From: Pseudomonas parafulva
GTDB taxonomy: Bacteria > Pseudomonadota > Gammaproteobacteria > Pseudomonadales > Pseudomonadaceae
Direction of reading: 5' to 3'
NCBI RefSeq assembly: GCF_002021815.1
Contig: NZ_CP019952.1
Coordinates: forward strand, 2,945,001-3,009,000
Length of the DNA stretch: 64,000 bases
Part shown: positions 11,822-19,440 of the stretch, piece by piece
Layout: the number at the start of each line of letters is the position of its first letter
Numbering within the stretch: position 1 is the stretch's first letter
Program-made: the position numbers and the translations under genes
Notes under the pieces: generated by a model
The model's database searches: none
Seen by the model: the letters and a program-made list of their open reading frames with translations, nothing else
What the model was told of the DNA's origin: nothing

Positions 11822-12430
11822 TCAGTTTTTCTCAGCGCGCGCCCGAAGCGCCTTGAGCGTATTGAACGGCGCTTCCACCACGAACTTGTTGGCAACCATC
11901 GCCGGCACACTGCCGCCTGGCTCGGTATGCACCTGGTACGTGACCTCCGTGCTGTCACCCTTGGGCACCAGCTTCCAGAAACCGTCCACCTTCGCCACCC
12001 GCACGAAGCCCTTCTCCTCGGGCACGTAGGCAGGCTCTTCGACGAGGTTGCGCGTAAGGCTGCCATCGGCACTCTTGACCGTGGTTACACGCAGCACGGA
12101 GTCGCGTGGTGTCACAGGCCAGGGTGTATTGAACTGGGTGTAGGTCCAGCTCTGGTCACCCTCATGCTTGAGCAGTTTCTGCAACTTGCACTCGTGAATC
12201 CAGGCACAAGCCCCGGCCACATCCTCCTGCAACGCCTGAACCTTGGCCAGCGGCGCCTTGATGACGGTCACGCCTCGGTAAGCCTTGTACTTGGAGCCCG
12301 GCACTTCACTGAGAGAGACCTTGATGCCCTCCTCGTCCTTGGCCACCTGCCAGTTTTCAGCCAAGGCAACAGGTGCAAACAGAACACTGACGCCACACAG
12401 CAGCGCAATACGCTTGAACGATCTCATCAT
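11822..12430 (-). CDS. START-domain exported protein
   Basis: A 202-residue protein with a clear signal peptide (MMRSFKRIALLCGVSVLFAPVALA, cut before ENWQVAKDE). The rest matches the START/polyketide-cyclase-like fold. It begins with the typical WQVAKDEEGIKVSLSEVPGSK, and the middle has CAWIHECKLQKLLK and the end GFWKLVPKGDSTEVTYQVHTEPGG, the family's core strands. START domains bind hydrophobic ligands in a helix-grip pocket; the ligand here is unknown and the predicted site is the periplasm. AAGGA precedes the first ATG. It lies 30 bp downstream of the YkgJ-like gene and the two are probably cotranscribed. Orthologues with this neighbour pattern beside gltA occur in other pseudomonads, to my knowledge without assigned function. 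Confidence 0.85.
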   Translation of the reverse strand: MMRSFKRIALLCGVSVLFAPVALAENWQVAKDEEGIKVSLSEVPGSKYKAYRGVTVIKAPLAKVQALQEDVAGACAWIHECKLQKLLKHEGDQSWTYTQFNTPWPVTPRDSVLRVTTVKSADGSLTRNLVEEPAYVPEEKGFVRVAKVDGFWKLVPKGDSTEVTYQVHTEPGGSVPAMVANKFVVEAPFNTLKALRARAEKN

Positions 12431-12460
12431 GTTTATCCTTGTTGTCGAAGATCCAGCCTG

Positions 12461-12715
12461 TCACGCCGCCGTTACCCGCTCCCACCAGCCCAGAATCCTG
12501 ATCGCCTCTTCATTGTCAGCGCCGCACACCTCGGGATCGGCCTTGAAACCGCCACAGACCGCCGGCCGCTCGGGTTTGCCGAACAGGTCGCACAGGTTCG
12601 CAGGGGTAAGGTGCAGACACCTCACCCCTGCCGGCTTGCCCTCGGGCATCAGTGGCATGGCTGAGGTGATGGATGGCGCGATGCAACAGGCGCCGCAGCC
12701 TTCGCGGCATTTCAT
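12461..12715 (-). CDS. YkgJ-family cysteine cluster protein
   Basis: An 84-residue protein beginning MKCREGCGACCIAPSITS, the CxxxCxxCC cluster of the YkgJ/UPF0153 family, with further Cys residues in GVRCLHLT, NLCDLFG, AVCGGF and EVCGA. That makes eight or more cysteines, likely chelating Zn or an Fe-S cluster. The function of the family is not established. The ATG at 12715 was chosen because the family begins at the Cys cluster. A longer form from a GTG at 12763 is possible but has no family support. It is predicted to be cytosolic and cotranscribed with the START-domain gene. Confidence 0.85.
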   Translation of the reverse strand: MKCREGCGACCIAPSITSAMPLMPEGKPAGVRCLHLTPANLCDLFGKPERPAVCGGFKADPEVCGADNEEAIRILGWWERVTAA

Positions 12716-12841
12716 GGCATTCAAGTGACTCAGGGCTCCAGAGAACGGGATAGGGCGGCACACACGGATAGTAACCGCTCAAACAGACGTTTGAAATTGC
12801 CACCCAGATGAAAATCCACTGACTGGCCGGTCAGTCCCCGC

Positions 12842-13306
12842 TCACTGACGGTACTCGAAATCGATGGCGGCGCCTTCGACATCCCGCCGGCTGTCGTTGC
12901 GAAGCTGCAATTGCATTTCGTTGCTGATCAAGCGGCCGTTGAGTTGAAATGGACTGTCGGCTTCGGACTTTTCAACGAACAACGGCGGCAGCAAGGGCTT
13001 GCGCTTCTTGATGGGCGATGGCTCACCCACATTCGGCTGCAGGTTATCCACCAACTCGGTCGGCAAGCTCAGGTCGAGGTTGGCTTTGGGCAATGGCTTG
13101 GCCACTTGCTTGCTGACCTTTTTGTGCGTCGATTTAGCGCGCTTGCTGACTGCCTTGCGAGCACTTTGCTGTGCCTTGGGTTTGACTTGCGCTTTATCTG
13201 TACCGGACTGTGCCTGGCTTGCTGGCTGGGCAGCCTGGGCTGGGCTGCCCGGCAGAACCACGGGCAGCAGACACAAGACCATCAGATACCGGCGCAGTGC
13301 GTTCAT
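12842..13306 (-). CDS. Hypothetical exported Lys/Ala-rich protein
   Basis: A 154-residue protein not recognised beyond Pseudomonas-type hypothetical proteins. It has a signal peptide (MNALRRYLMVLCLLPVVLPGSPAQA), then a low-complexity basic stretch of Ala, Lys, Gln and Ser (about residues 27-75, KPKAQQSARKAVSKRAKS). A more ordered C-terminal half follows with LDLSLPTELVDNLQP, KKRKPLLPPLFVEK, FQLNGRLISNE and RRDVEGAAIDFEYRQ. The ATG at 13306 gives a clean signal peptide; an ATG 7 codons earlier (13327) is the alternative. The basic linker followed by a small domain suggests an envelope or peptidoglycan-associated protein, but that is a guess. It lies 64 bp downstream of the MocR-type gene on the same strand. 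Confidence 0.7.
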   Translation of the reverse strand: MNALRRYLMVLCLLPVVLPGSPAQAAQPASQAQSGTDKAQVKPKAQQSARKAVSKRAKSTHKKVSKQVAKPLPKANLDLSLPTELVDNLQPNVGEPSPIKKRKPLLPPLFVEKSEADSPFQLNGRLISNEMQLQLRNDSRRDVEGAAIDFEYRQ

Positions 13307-13370
13307 GGCAAATGGACAGAACTCCATGGAAAATGCGTATGCTCCCTGTTCCGCAGCCGCCTGGCAAGCC

Positions 13371-14813
13371 TCACAAAAGCGGGGTTGCAGGCTCTCTGCA
13401 CAATTGTTGTGCCAGTAGTCCCAAGGTGATGACTGCGCGCTCGGCCTCCTTGTTCCATGGAATCCCGCAGTTCAGGCGGATACAGTGGTTGAACTGTTCG
13501 GTGTTGCTGAAAATCAGCCCCGGCGCGATGCTGATCCCCTGCTCCAGCGCCCGCACGTGCAGCTCCTGGGTATTGACCCGGCCAGGCAAGCTCACCCACA
13601 GAATGAAGCCGCCCGTTGGGCGCGTCATCTGAGTGCCCTCCGGGAAGTGCTGCTGCACCGCCAACTGATACGCACTGAGGTTCTTGCGGTACTCCTGGCG
13701 AATGAAGCGAAGATGGCGATCATAACCACCGTTTTCCAGGTAAGCCGCTACCGCCATCTGGGTCACGCTGCACGCCGAATGGGTGGTGAAGGTCTGCAAG
13801 CGCTGGATCTCGTCCTGGTAGCGGCCGGCAATCATCCAGCCCACTCGCACGCCAGGCGAGAGCGTCTTGGAGAAGCTTGAGCAGTAGATGACCCTGTCCA
13901 GACGATCGAACGCTTTCAAAGCCTTGGTCTTGCCCTGCTCGAACATCAACTCGCCATAGATGTCATCTTCGACGATCTGGATGTCGTAGTCCGATGCCAG
14001 GCGCAGCAACTGCTTTTGCCGCTCTTCGGGAACGGTCCCTCCTAGCGGGTTGCTCAACCGCGCGGTCAACACCAACGCCTTGATGGACCATTGGTTGGCG
14101 GCCAATTGCAAGGCCTCGAGACTGATGCCGGTCGAGGGGTCGCTGGGGATCTCGATCACTTTCAATCCGAGCAAGTCCGCCAATTGCAGAAGACCGTAGT
14201 AGGTCGGCGACTCGGCCGCGATCAGGTCGCCGGGCTTGGTGAGCACACGCAGCGACATCTGTAACGCATCGACACAGCCATGGGTGACGATCACCTCCTG
14301 AGGGTCGACCAGCACGCCGGCGTCGCGCATGCGAATGGCGATCTGCCGACGCAGGGGCTCGAAGCCTGGGCTGAACATGTAGCTGAAGGCGCGCGGGCTG
14401 TGAAAGCGTGTCACCTTGGCCAGTTGCTGGTGCAAGGCTCGCACGGGCAGATAGTCGACATGTGGCACGGCCGCGCCGAAGGCGAATACGCCATCGCGGC
14501 GCGCCTCGGTCAGCACCTGCTGGATGATGCTGGCCCGGGTCACCAGACCGGGGCGCTCCACGCGCGCGATGTCCGGCGTGGGCGCCGTTAGCGCCGGGGT
14601 CTGGTGCACATAATAGCCAGACTGGGGACGCGCGCGAATCAACCCCTGGTCCTCCAGGTTGGCATACGCTTGCAGGACGGTGGCATGGCTGACATTGAGC
14701 TGTGCACTCATCTTGCGCACCGAAGGCACCCGTTCGCCTGGCTGGTAGACACCGCGCCGGATGTCTTCGGCCAGTTGCTGGGCGATACGCTGGTATAACA
14801 GCAGGTTGGTCAT
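13371..14813 (-). CDS. MocR/PdxR-type GntR regulator with aminotransferase domain
   Basis: A 480-residue chimeric regulator. A GntR winged helix-turn-helix occupies residues 1-75 (LLYQRIAQQLAEDIRRGVYQPGERVPSVRKM...HATVLQAYANLEDQGLIRARPQSGYYV). A fold-type-I aminotransferase-like domain follows from about residue 110, with the PLP-lysine region YCSSFSKTLSPGVRVGWM and the upstream EDDIYGEL. These regulators bind PLP or its aldimine and control amino-acid, taurine, GABA or vitamin B6 genes. The target here is unknown because no such genes flank it. The ATG at 14813 fits the family start; 16 extra in-frame codons upstream run through the promoter region. A direct repeat 61-92 bp upstream looks like its own operator. 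Confidence 0.9.
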   Translation of the reverse strand: MTNLLLYQRIAQQLAEDIRRGVYQPGERVPSVRKMSAQLNVSHATVLQAYANLEDQGLIRARPQSGYYVHQTPALTAPTPDIARVERPGLVTRASIIQQVLTEARRDGVFAFGAAVPHVDYLPVRALHQQLAKVTRFHSPRAFSYMFSPGFEPLRRQIAIRMRDAGVLVDPQEVIVTHGCVDALQMSLRVLTKPGDLIAAESPTYYGLLQLADLLGLKVIEIPSDPSTGISLEALQLAANQWSIKALVLTARLSNPLGGTVPEERQKQLLRLASDYDIQIVEDDIYGELMFEQGKTKALKAFDRLDRVIYCSSFSKTLSPGVRVGWMIAGRYQDEIQRLQTFTTHSACSVTQMAVAAYLENGGYDRHLRFIRQEYRKNLSAYQLAVQQHFPEGTQMTRPTGGFILWVSLPGRVNTQELHVRALEQGISIAPGLIFSNTEQFNHCIRLNCGIPWNKEAERAVITLGLLAQQLCREPATPLL

Positions 14814-14873
14814 GGCTGGATCTCGACGCGCGGACAGGCTCATTATTCTTGTGTCGCTCACTGCGGTTCAGGA

Positions 14874-14905
14874 TACCGGAACAGTTGCAAAGTGTACTGG
14901 GACAG
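14874..14905. promoter_or_regulatory. Direct-repeat operator candidate upstream of the MocR-type gene
   Basis: Two copies of TACYGGRACAG, TACCGGAACAG (14874-14884) and TACTGGGACAG (14895-14905), are spaced exactly 21 bp start to start. That is two helical turns, the geometry used by dimeric MocR/PdxR regulators. The rest of 14814-15106 shows no gene. Confidence 0.55.
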
Positions 14906-15106
14906 ATGACAGAATAGTCAACGGTACACGTGCTTGGAAGCGATTTGCAGCACCGGCACTTAAACGGTGTGCGGGCATGCTGGTCATGAGCCTATCCGGC
15001 AGGTGGCAAGCGCCCAAAAGTCATTCACGCGCAGGGGCAACGGCTGCCATGCACTGCCCATTTCGACGGCCAGCATGACCCATTGCCCGGGCCTGACACC
15101 CATCCA

Positions 15107-15919
15107 TCAGCGTGCTGGCGCGAGCTTGCCCTTGTCGTCGGAGAACACGATCTCGACCCGTCGATTCTGCGCCCTACCCCGCTCCGAGGCGTTGACCTCA
15201 ACCGGGTATTGGTCGCCATAGCCCTCGACTTGCATCCGTTTTTCATCGATGCCCAGGTCGGCCAGCATATCGGCCACGGCCTGCGCCCGGTCGCGGGACA
15301 GCTTGAGATTCTCTTCAGGCGTGCCAGTGCTGTCGGTATAACCTTCGATGCGCACTATGCGGCGGGGGTTGAGCTGGAGGAACTGCACAAGCTTGAGCAC
15401 CGTCCGGCTGGCCGAGTTCTTGAGATCGGCGCTGCCGGTATCGAACAGTACGTCACCCAGCGTCATGACCAAGCCACGGTCGGGCTGCTCCGACGCCAGT
15501 GCGACGATCTGCGACTCGACCCATTTGCCCTGTTGCTGCACGCTGGCCAGCTTGGCCTCGCGCAGCGCCAATTGCAGCCGTTGGCGTTCCAAGTCGAGCT
15601 TGGCCTGGCGTTCCTGATTCAGCGCAAGCTTGGCGTGCTCACTGGCAATTTCGCTATAGCGTTGACTGAGGTAGGCGTAATGGCGCACATCGGCACCGGT
15701 ACCCATGTAGCTGGACAAACGCTCGGCGCGCGACAGCGACTCGCCAGCGCGGATCACATCACGCGGCGCGCTGCGCAGCACATCCGAGTCGTCCTTGACC
15801 TTCTGGAAGCTGGCAGCGGCTTGATCCAGCGCGGCCGTGCTGCGCTGGCTGGCGCAACCGGTCAGGCCTGCTGCAAGGGCCAGCAACGTCAGTACCGTGA
15901 AAGAACCACGCGCCATCAT
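15107..15919 (-). CDS. OmpA-family outer-membrane lipoprotein (DUF4398-OmpA)
   Basis: A 270-residue protein. The lipoprotein signal has a lipobox at LTGCASQ (Cys22). A helical region follows (about 30-145, charged and rich in Ala, Gln and Arg, DUF4398-like, probably coiled coil). The C-terminal OmpA peptidoglycan-binding domain covers about 155-262: VLFDTGSADLKNSA, RIVRIEGYTDSTG, LSRDRAQAVADMLADLGI, GYGDQYPVEVNAS and the RGRAQNRRVEIVF signature. It is predicted to link the outer membrane to peptidoglycan. The start overlaps the stop of the upstream DUF4398-type gene by 4 bp, so the two are translationally coupled. Confidence 0.9.
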   Translation of the reverse strand: MMARGSFTVLTLLALAAGLTGCASQRSTAALDQAAASFQKVKDDSDVLRSAPRDVIRAGESLSRAERLSSYMGTGADVRHYAYLSQRYSEIASEHAKLALNQERQAKLDLERQRLQLALREAKLASVQQQGKWVESQIVALASEQPDRGLVMTLGDVLFDTGSADLKNSASRTVLKLVQFLQLNPRRIVRIEGYTDSTGTPEENLKLSRDRAQAVADMLADLGIDEKRMQVEGYGDQYPVEVNASERGRAQNRRVEIVFSDDKGKLAPAR

Positions 15920-16269
15920 GGCTGCACCTCCAATTGTTTGCGCAGGCGCTTAATCCTCGATTGCAGCAGTTGCAACTGCTCATCGCTCTTTTGGTTCAAC
16001 ACTTGTGCCTCGGCCAGCCGAGCATCGAGCTCAGCCTGTTCGGCGCGCATGCGAGCGTCGCGAAAATCCTGTGTGAGCATGTTTGTACGAGCACGTCCCA
16101 GTTTGTCTTCGGCCAGCTTGAACGCTTCGACCTGGTCGGTAGCACCAACCGCTTTTGCTTGTTCCAGGGCCTGTTCGGAGAGGCGCATCTGCTCATCCGG
16201 GACAGGGTCGTTGGCGCAGCCAGCCAGGGCAAGCACGGCCATGGCAAGGATTAAAGGTTGGGTTTTCAC
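15916..16269 (-). CDS. DUF4398-type small lipoprotein
   Basis: A 117-residue protein with a lipobox LALAGCAND (Cys18) followed by an almost entirely helical, charged sequence (heptad-like EQALEQAKAVGATDQVEAFKLAEDK...RAEQAELDARLAEAQVLNQK) matching the DUF4398 family. The start is GTG at 16269 with AGGAAG 6-7 bases upstream. It sits between the solute-binding-like gene (9 bp) and the OmpA-family gene (4-bp overlap). The pair may assemble as a helical bundle at the outer membrane; no activity is known. Confidence 0.85.
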   Translation of the reverse strand: MKTQPLILAMAVLALAGCANDPVPDEQMRLSEQALEQAKAVGATDQVEAFKLAEDKLGRARTNMLTQDFRDARMRAEQAELDARLAEAQVLNQKSDEQLQLLQSRIKRLRKQLEVQP

Positions 16270-16278
16270 GCGATCTTC

Positions 16279-17100
16279 CTAGTGTTTGGGGGCGTCGCCC
16301 TGCGCCTGCAATTGCGCCTTCCAGCGCTCGAGATTGGTCTGCAGCACAGCATCGGACGTACCGGAGATGGGCAATTCTGTCAGTTTTTCCGCCAAATGCC
16401 CACGCAGCCAACTGTCGTTGCACGCCGAGTCATGGGACAGCGCCACGTAAAGCCCGGGTCGATCAACGGGTAGGCCGCGGGCAATCAGGGCATCGTTCAT
16501 GCCCAGGCTCTGGACCATGGCCATGCCCGAGTAACGACCGGCTAGCACGTAGTCTACTTGGCCGAGTACCAACTTCTGAAAGGCCTGGGTCAGATTCTGC
16601 GCCATCACCGGTTTCAACTGGTCTTTGGCAAACGCGGTGAACGCGGGGGTCAACCGCGCTCGCTCCGAAAGACTTCCCCGATACCGCGCCAGGTCGGCTG
16701 GGCCATCGAAGGTCAACTCGGCATCGTGCCGCGTCCATACCAGATACTCATTGAGTTGCAACGGCGGGTGGATGTAGTCCAGCGATGTCAATTGCTCAAC
16801 TTGCAACGGCGCATCGAGCAGCAGATCCATGCGCCCGCTGCGCACCTCCTCAAGGGCCTGATCGCGCCGGCCGGCATTGAGCACTTCCACCTTGATACCC
16901 AGCTTGCCCGCGACTTGGCGCAGCAAGTCGACGTTGGCGCCAATCAGGTGCTTAGGGTCTTTAGGATCCTGCCACGAATAGGGCGGCGCGTCGGGGCTGC
17001 CGGTGGCCACCAGGCGTTCGCACTTGCCTGCCGCCATCGCCAGTGGCGATACCAGAACTGTCATGCAGGCCAGCGTCCTGCCCGTTGCACCCAACCTCAT
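16279..17100 (-). CDS. Family-3 solute-binding-like periplasmic protein
   Basis: A 273-residue protein with an N-terminal signal peptide (RTLACMTVLVSPLAMAAGKCE) and the SBP_bac_3 fold: LVATGSPDAPPYSWQD, LIGANVDLLRQVAGKLGIKVEVLNAGRRDQALEEVRSGRMDLLLDAP. No ABC permease or ATPase gene is nearby, so it is more likely a stand-alone sensor or binding protein than a transporter subunit; the ligand is unknown. The ATG at 17100 was chosen over 17118 because GAGGAG lies 6 bases before it. It is the first gene of a tight three-gene set with the two lipoproteins, starting 24 bp after the etfA terminator hairpin. Confidence 0.85.
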   Translation of the reverse strand: MRLGATGRTLACMTVLVSPLAMAAGKCERLVATGSPDAPPYSWQDPKDPKHLIGANVDLLRQVAGKLGIKVEVLNAGRRDQALEEVRSGRMDLLLDAPLQVEQLTSLDYIHPPLQLNEYLVWTRHDAELTFDGPADLARYRGSLSERARLTPAFTAFAKDQLKPVMAQNLTQAFQKLVLGQVDYVLAGRYSGMAMVQSLGMNDALIARGLPVDRPGLYVALSHDSACNDSWLRGHLAEKLTELPISGTSDAVLQTNLERWKAQLQAQGDAPKH

Positions 17101-17118
17101 CCCATACTCCTCGACCAT

Positions 17119-17153
17119 AAAAAAAACCCGGCCCTCAACAAGAGGGCCGGGTT
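17119..17153 (-). terminator. Rho-independent terminator of etfBA
   Basis: A 12-bp perfect stem (17125-17136 / 17142-17153, AACCCGGCCCTC and complement) with loop AACAA. On the minus strand it is followed by eight T (17126-17119). It lies 22 bp after the etfA stop. Confidence 0.93.
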
Positions 17154-17175
17154 CTTTATAAGTGAAGCCAGCGGA

Positions 17176-18105
17176 TCAGACCAGCTTTTCCAGCTCCGGC
17201 ACGGCTTCGAACAGGTCGGCAACCAGGCCGTAGTCGGCAACCTGGAAGATCGGTGCTTCTTCGTCCTTGTTGATCGCCACGATCACCTTGGAATCCTTCA
17301 TACCGGCCAGGTGCTGGATGGCGCCCGAGATACCGACGGCGATGTACAACTGCGGAGCGACGATCTTGCCGGTCTGGCCGACCTGCATGTCGTTGGGCAC
17401 GAAGCCCGCATCGACCGCTGCACGGGAAGCGCCAACAGCGGCACCCAGTTTGTCGGCCAGGCTGTACAGGTGGCTGAAGTTATCGCCGTTACCCATGCCG
17501 CGCCCGCCGGAAACGACGATTTTGGCAGCGGTCAGCTCAGGGCGATCGGACTTGGCCAGCTCTTCGGAAACGAACGCCGAGATGCCAGCATCATGGGCAG
17601 CACCCACCGCCTCGACAGCGGCGGCGCCACCCTCGGCAGCCACGGCATCAAAGCCGGTCGTGCGCACGGTGATGACCTTCACGCTGGCGCTCGACTGCAC
17701 GGTAGCGATGGCGTTACCCGCGTAGATCGGGCGCTTGAAGGTGTCGGCAGATTCGACCGAGATGATTTCGGAGATCTGATCGACGTCCAGCAGCGCTGCA
17801 ACGCGCGGCAGGGTGTTCTTGCCATTGGTGGTGGCCGGGGCCAGCACGTGGCTGTAGCCCTGGGCAAGCTCGACGATCAACGGCGCAACGTTCTCGGGCA
17901 GCGCATGGGCGTAAGAGGCATTATCGGCGACCAGAACCTTGGCCACGCCGGCGATCTTGGCGGCGGATTCGCCAATGGCACCTACATTGTGACCGGCGAC
18001 CAGTACGTGCACGTCACCACCAATCTTGGCGGCAGCAGCAACGGTATTGAGGGTGGACGGCGCAACGGCACCGTTCTCGTATTCAGCGACAACCAGGATA
18101 GTCAT
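17176..18105 (-). CDS. etfA: Electron transfer flavoprotein alpha subunit
   Basis: A 309-residue FAD-carrying subunit of ETF, which accepts electrons from acyl-CoA and other dehydrogenases. The C-terminal FAD domain shows the family signature: VVSGGRGMG near 205, [54 protein letters not shown], then [25 protein letters not shown]. Its ATG directly abuts the etfB stop codon. Together they are a two-gene operon ended by a strong terminator. Confidence 0.98.
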   Translation of the reverse strand: MTILVVAEYENGAVAPSTLNTVAAAAKIGGDVHVLVAGHNVGAIGESAAKIAGVAKVLVADNASYAHALPENVAPLIVELAQGYSHVLAPATTNGKNTLPRVAALLDVDQISEIISVESADTFKRPIYAGNAIATVQSSASVKVITVRTTGFDAVAAEGGAAAVEAVGAAHDAGISAFVSEELAKSDRPELTAAKIVVSGGRGMGNGDNFSHLYSLADKLGAAVGASRAAVDAGFVPNDMQVGQTGKIVAPQLYIAVGISGAIQHLAGMKDSKVIVAINKDEEAPIFQVADYGLVADLFEAVPELEKLV

Positions 18106-18855
18106 TTAGATTACCTTCGCTTCGTTCTTCAGCTTCTCGACCAGTTCGGCCACCGATTTGACCTTGATGCCAGCGCCACGGGCAGCGGGTGCTTCCACTT
18201 TCAGGGTCTTGTTGGTAGAGGCCAGGGAAACGCCCAGCGCATCCGGCGTCAGGGTCTCGAGCGGCTTCTTCTTGGCCTTCATGATGTTGGGCAACGACGC
18301 GTAGCGCGGCTCGTTCAGGCGCAGGTCGGTGGTGACGATGGCCGGCAGGTTGAGCGCGACGGTTTGCAGGCCGCCGTCGATTTCACGGGTGACGTTGAGC
18401 TTGTCGCCAGCGACTTCGACCTTGGACGCGAAAGTGCCCTGGGCGTAACCGGTCAGTGCGGCGAGCATCTGGCCAGTCTGGTTGTTGTCACTGTCGATGG
18501 CCTGCTTGCCGAGGATGACCAGCTGCGGCTGCTCCTTGTCGACCACGGCCTTGAGCGCCTTGGCCACAGCCAGGGAGTTCAGTTCGTCGGCTGCTTCGAC
18601 CAGGATGGCGCGGTCGGCACCCAGCGCCAGGGCGGTACGCAACTGCTCCTGGGCGGTAGTCGGGCCGACGGATACGACGACGATCTCGGTCGCAACGCCT
18701 TTTTCTTTCAGGCGAACGGCCTCTTCCACGGCAATTTCGCAGAAGGGGTTCATGGACATCTTGACGTTAGCAAGGTCGACGCCGGAGTTGTCCGCCTTGA
18801 CGCGAACCTTGACGTTGTAGTCGACCACTCGTTTGACAGCTACAAGAACCTTCAT
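18106..18855 (-). CDS. etfB: Electron transfer flavoprotein beta subunit
   Basis: A 249-residue AMP-binding subunit of ETF. It starts [20 protein letters not shown] and carries [46 protein letters not shown], and the recognition-loop region [17 protein letters not shown] that docks partner dehydrogenases. GAGGAA precedes the ATG. First gene of etfBA, divergent from the ETF:ubiquinone oxidoreductase gene, with which it works. Confidence 0.98.
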   Translation of the reverse strand: MKVLVAVKRVVDYNVKVRVKADNSGVDLANVKMSMNPFCEIAVEEAVRLKEKGVATEIVVVSVGPTTAQEQLRTALALGADRAILVEAADELNSLAVAKALKAVVDKEQPQLVILGKQAIDSDNNQTGQMLAALTGYAQGTFASKVEVAGDKLNVTREIDGGLQTVALNLPAIVTTDLRLNEPRYASLPNIMKAKKKPLETLTPDALGVSLASTNKTLKVEAPAARGAGIKVKSVAELVEKLKNEAKVI

Positions 18856-19262
18856 GGATTCCTCGTTACTCTCCGGTGAATAGATAGTCGCCTGGGACTA
18901 GGCCCTGCGATACGCGTGGGTACAAGGGCACCTCTGGAAACAAGCCGCAGACGAAGTTTTCATGGTGAACGCAACCAAGTGCGCCCCGGCGTTCGCCGAC
19001 CCATCACTGATGTGCACATGCCTGGGGCAAAAATGCACGCGGGTCATTTGCTGTCGTGGCGTGTAGACTTCACTACAAACCGCTTGAACGCTTGAAAACC
19101 CTGCTCCACACCTGGTCTTTAGAGGTGTACCTGCGCCCGGCTGCAAGCCTACGGCGAACGTAAAACCGCTCGTATCTTGACCGTATCACCCCATCCGGTC
19201 AATACGGCAAATCGGTCACCTTCCAGCCGCCTTCCTTTGATTTTACTGGGCTGCGGCAAATT

Positions 19263-19276
19263 CAAACAAACGTTTG
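19263..19276. promoter_or_regulatory. PsrA-type operator upstream of ETF-QO
   Basis: CAAAC-AAAC-GTTTG fits the published PsrA consensus (G/C)AAAC-N2-4-GTTTG/C with a 4-base spacer. It also contains the perfect palindrome ACAAACGTTTGT (19266-19277). It ends 2 bp before the -35 hexamer of the ETF-QO promoter, so binding would be expected to block RNA polymerase. PsrA is a long-chain-fatty-acid-responsive TetR-type repressor of beta-oxidation genes, which fits ETF function. Confidence 0.65.
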
Positions 19277-19278
19277 TA

Positions 19279-19307
19279 TTGGACCGGTCAAGTGGTGTAG
19301 ATATAAT
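19279..19307 (+). promoter_or_regulatory. Sigma-70 promoter of ETF-QO
   Basis: TTGGAC (19279-19284), 17-bp spacer, TATAAT (19302-19307, exact consensus). The leader to the GTG start is about 130 nt. Confidence 0.75.
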
Positions 19308-19440
19308 GCGCGTCCAAGACTAAACGGTGTAGTTCGTCATTTGCCCAGCTACAACCTGGTGGCCTGGCCACCGCTGCGAATGCCCGCGCACCCATAAGAC
19401 AAAGCAACAGCTATGAGCCTTGATGAGTAGGAGAGAACCT

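Larger units (their letters stand above)
18856..19440. other. 585-bp divergent regulatory space etfB / ETF-QO
   Basis: No convincing gene. The only open frame of note (18898-19146, minus, 82 codons) has no ribosome site or recognisable motif. The right part holds a strong plus-strand promoter and a PsrA-type operator (listed separately). The left 250 bp presumably carries the etfB promoter, for which no clear -35/-10 pair was found. Confidence 0.7.

Noticed and set aside
18898..19146. 82-codon minus frame upstream of etfB
   Set aside because: No ribosome site, no motif, Cys/His-rich random-looking composition in a promoter region.
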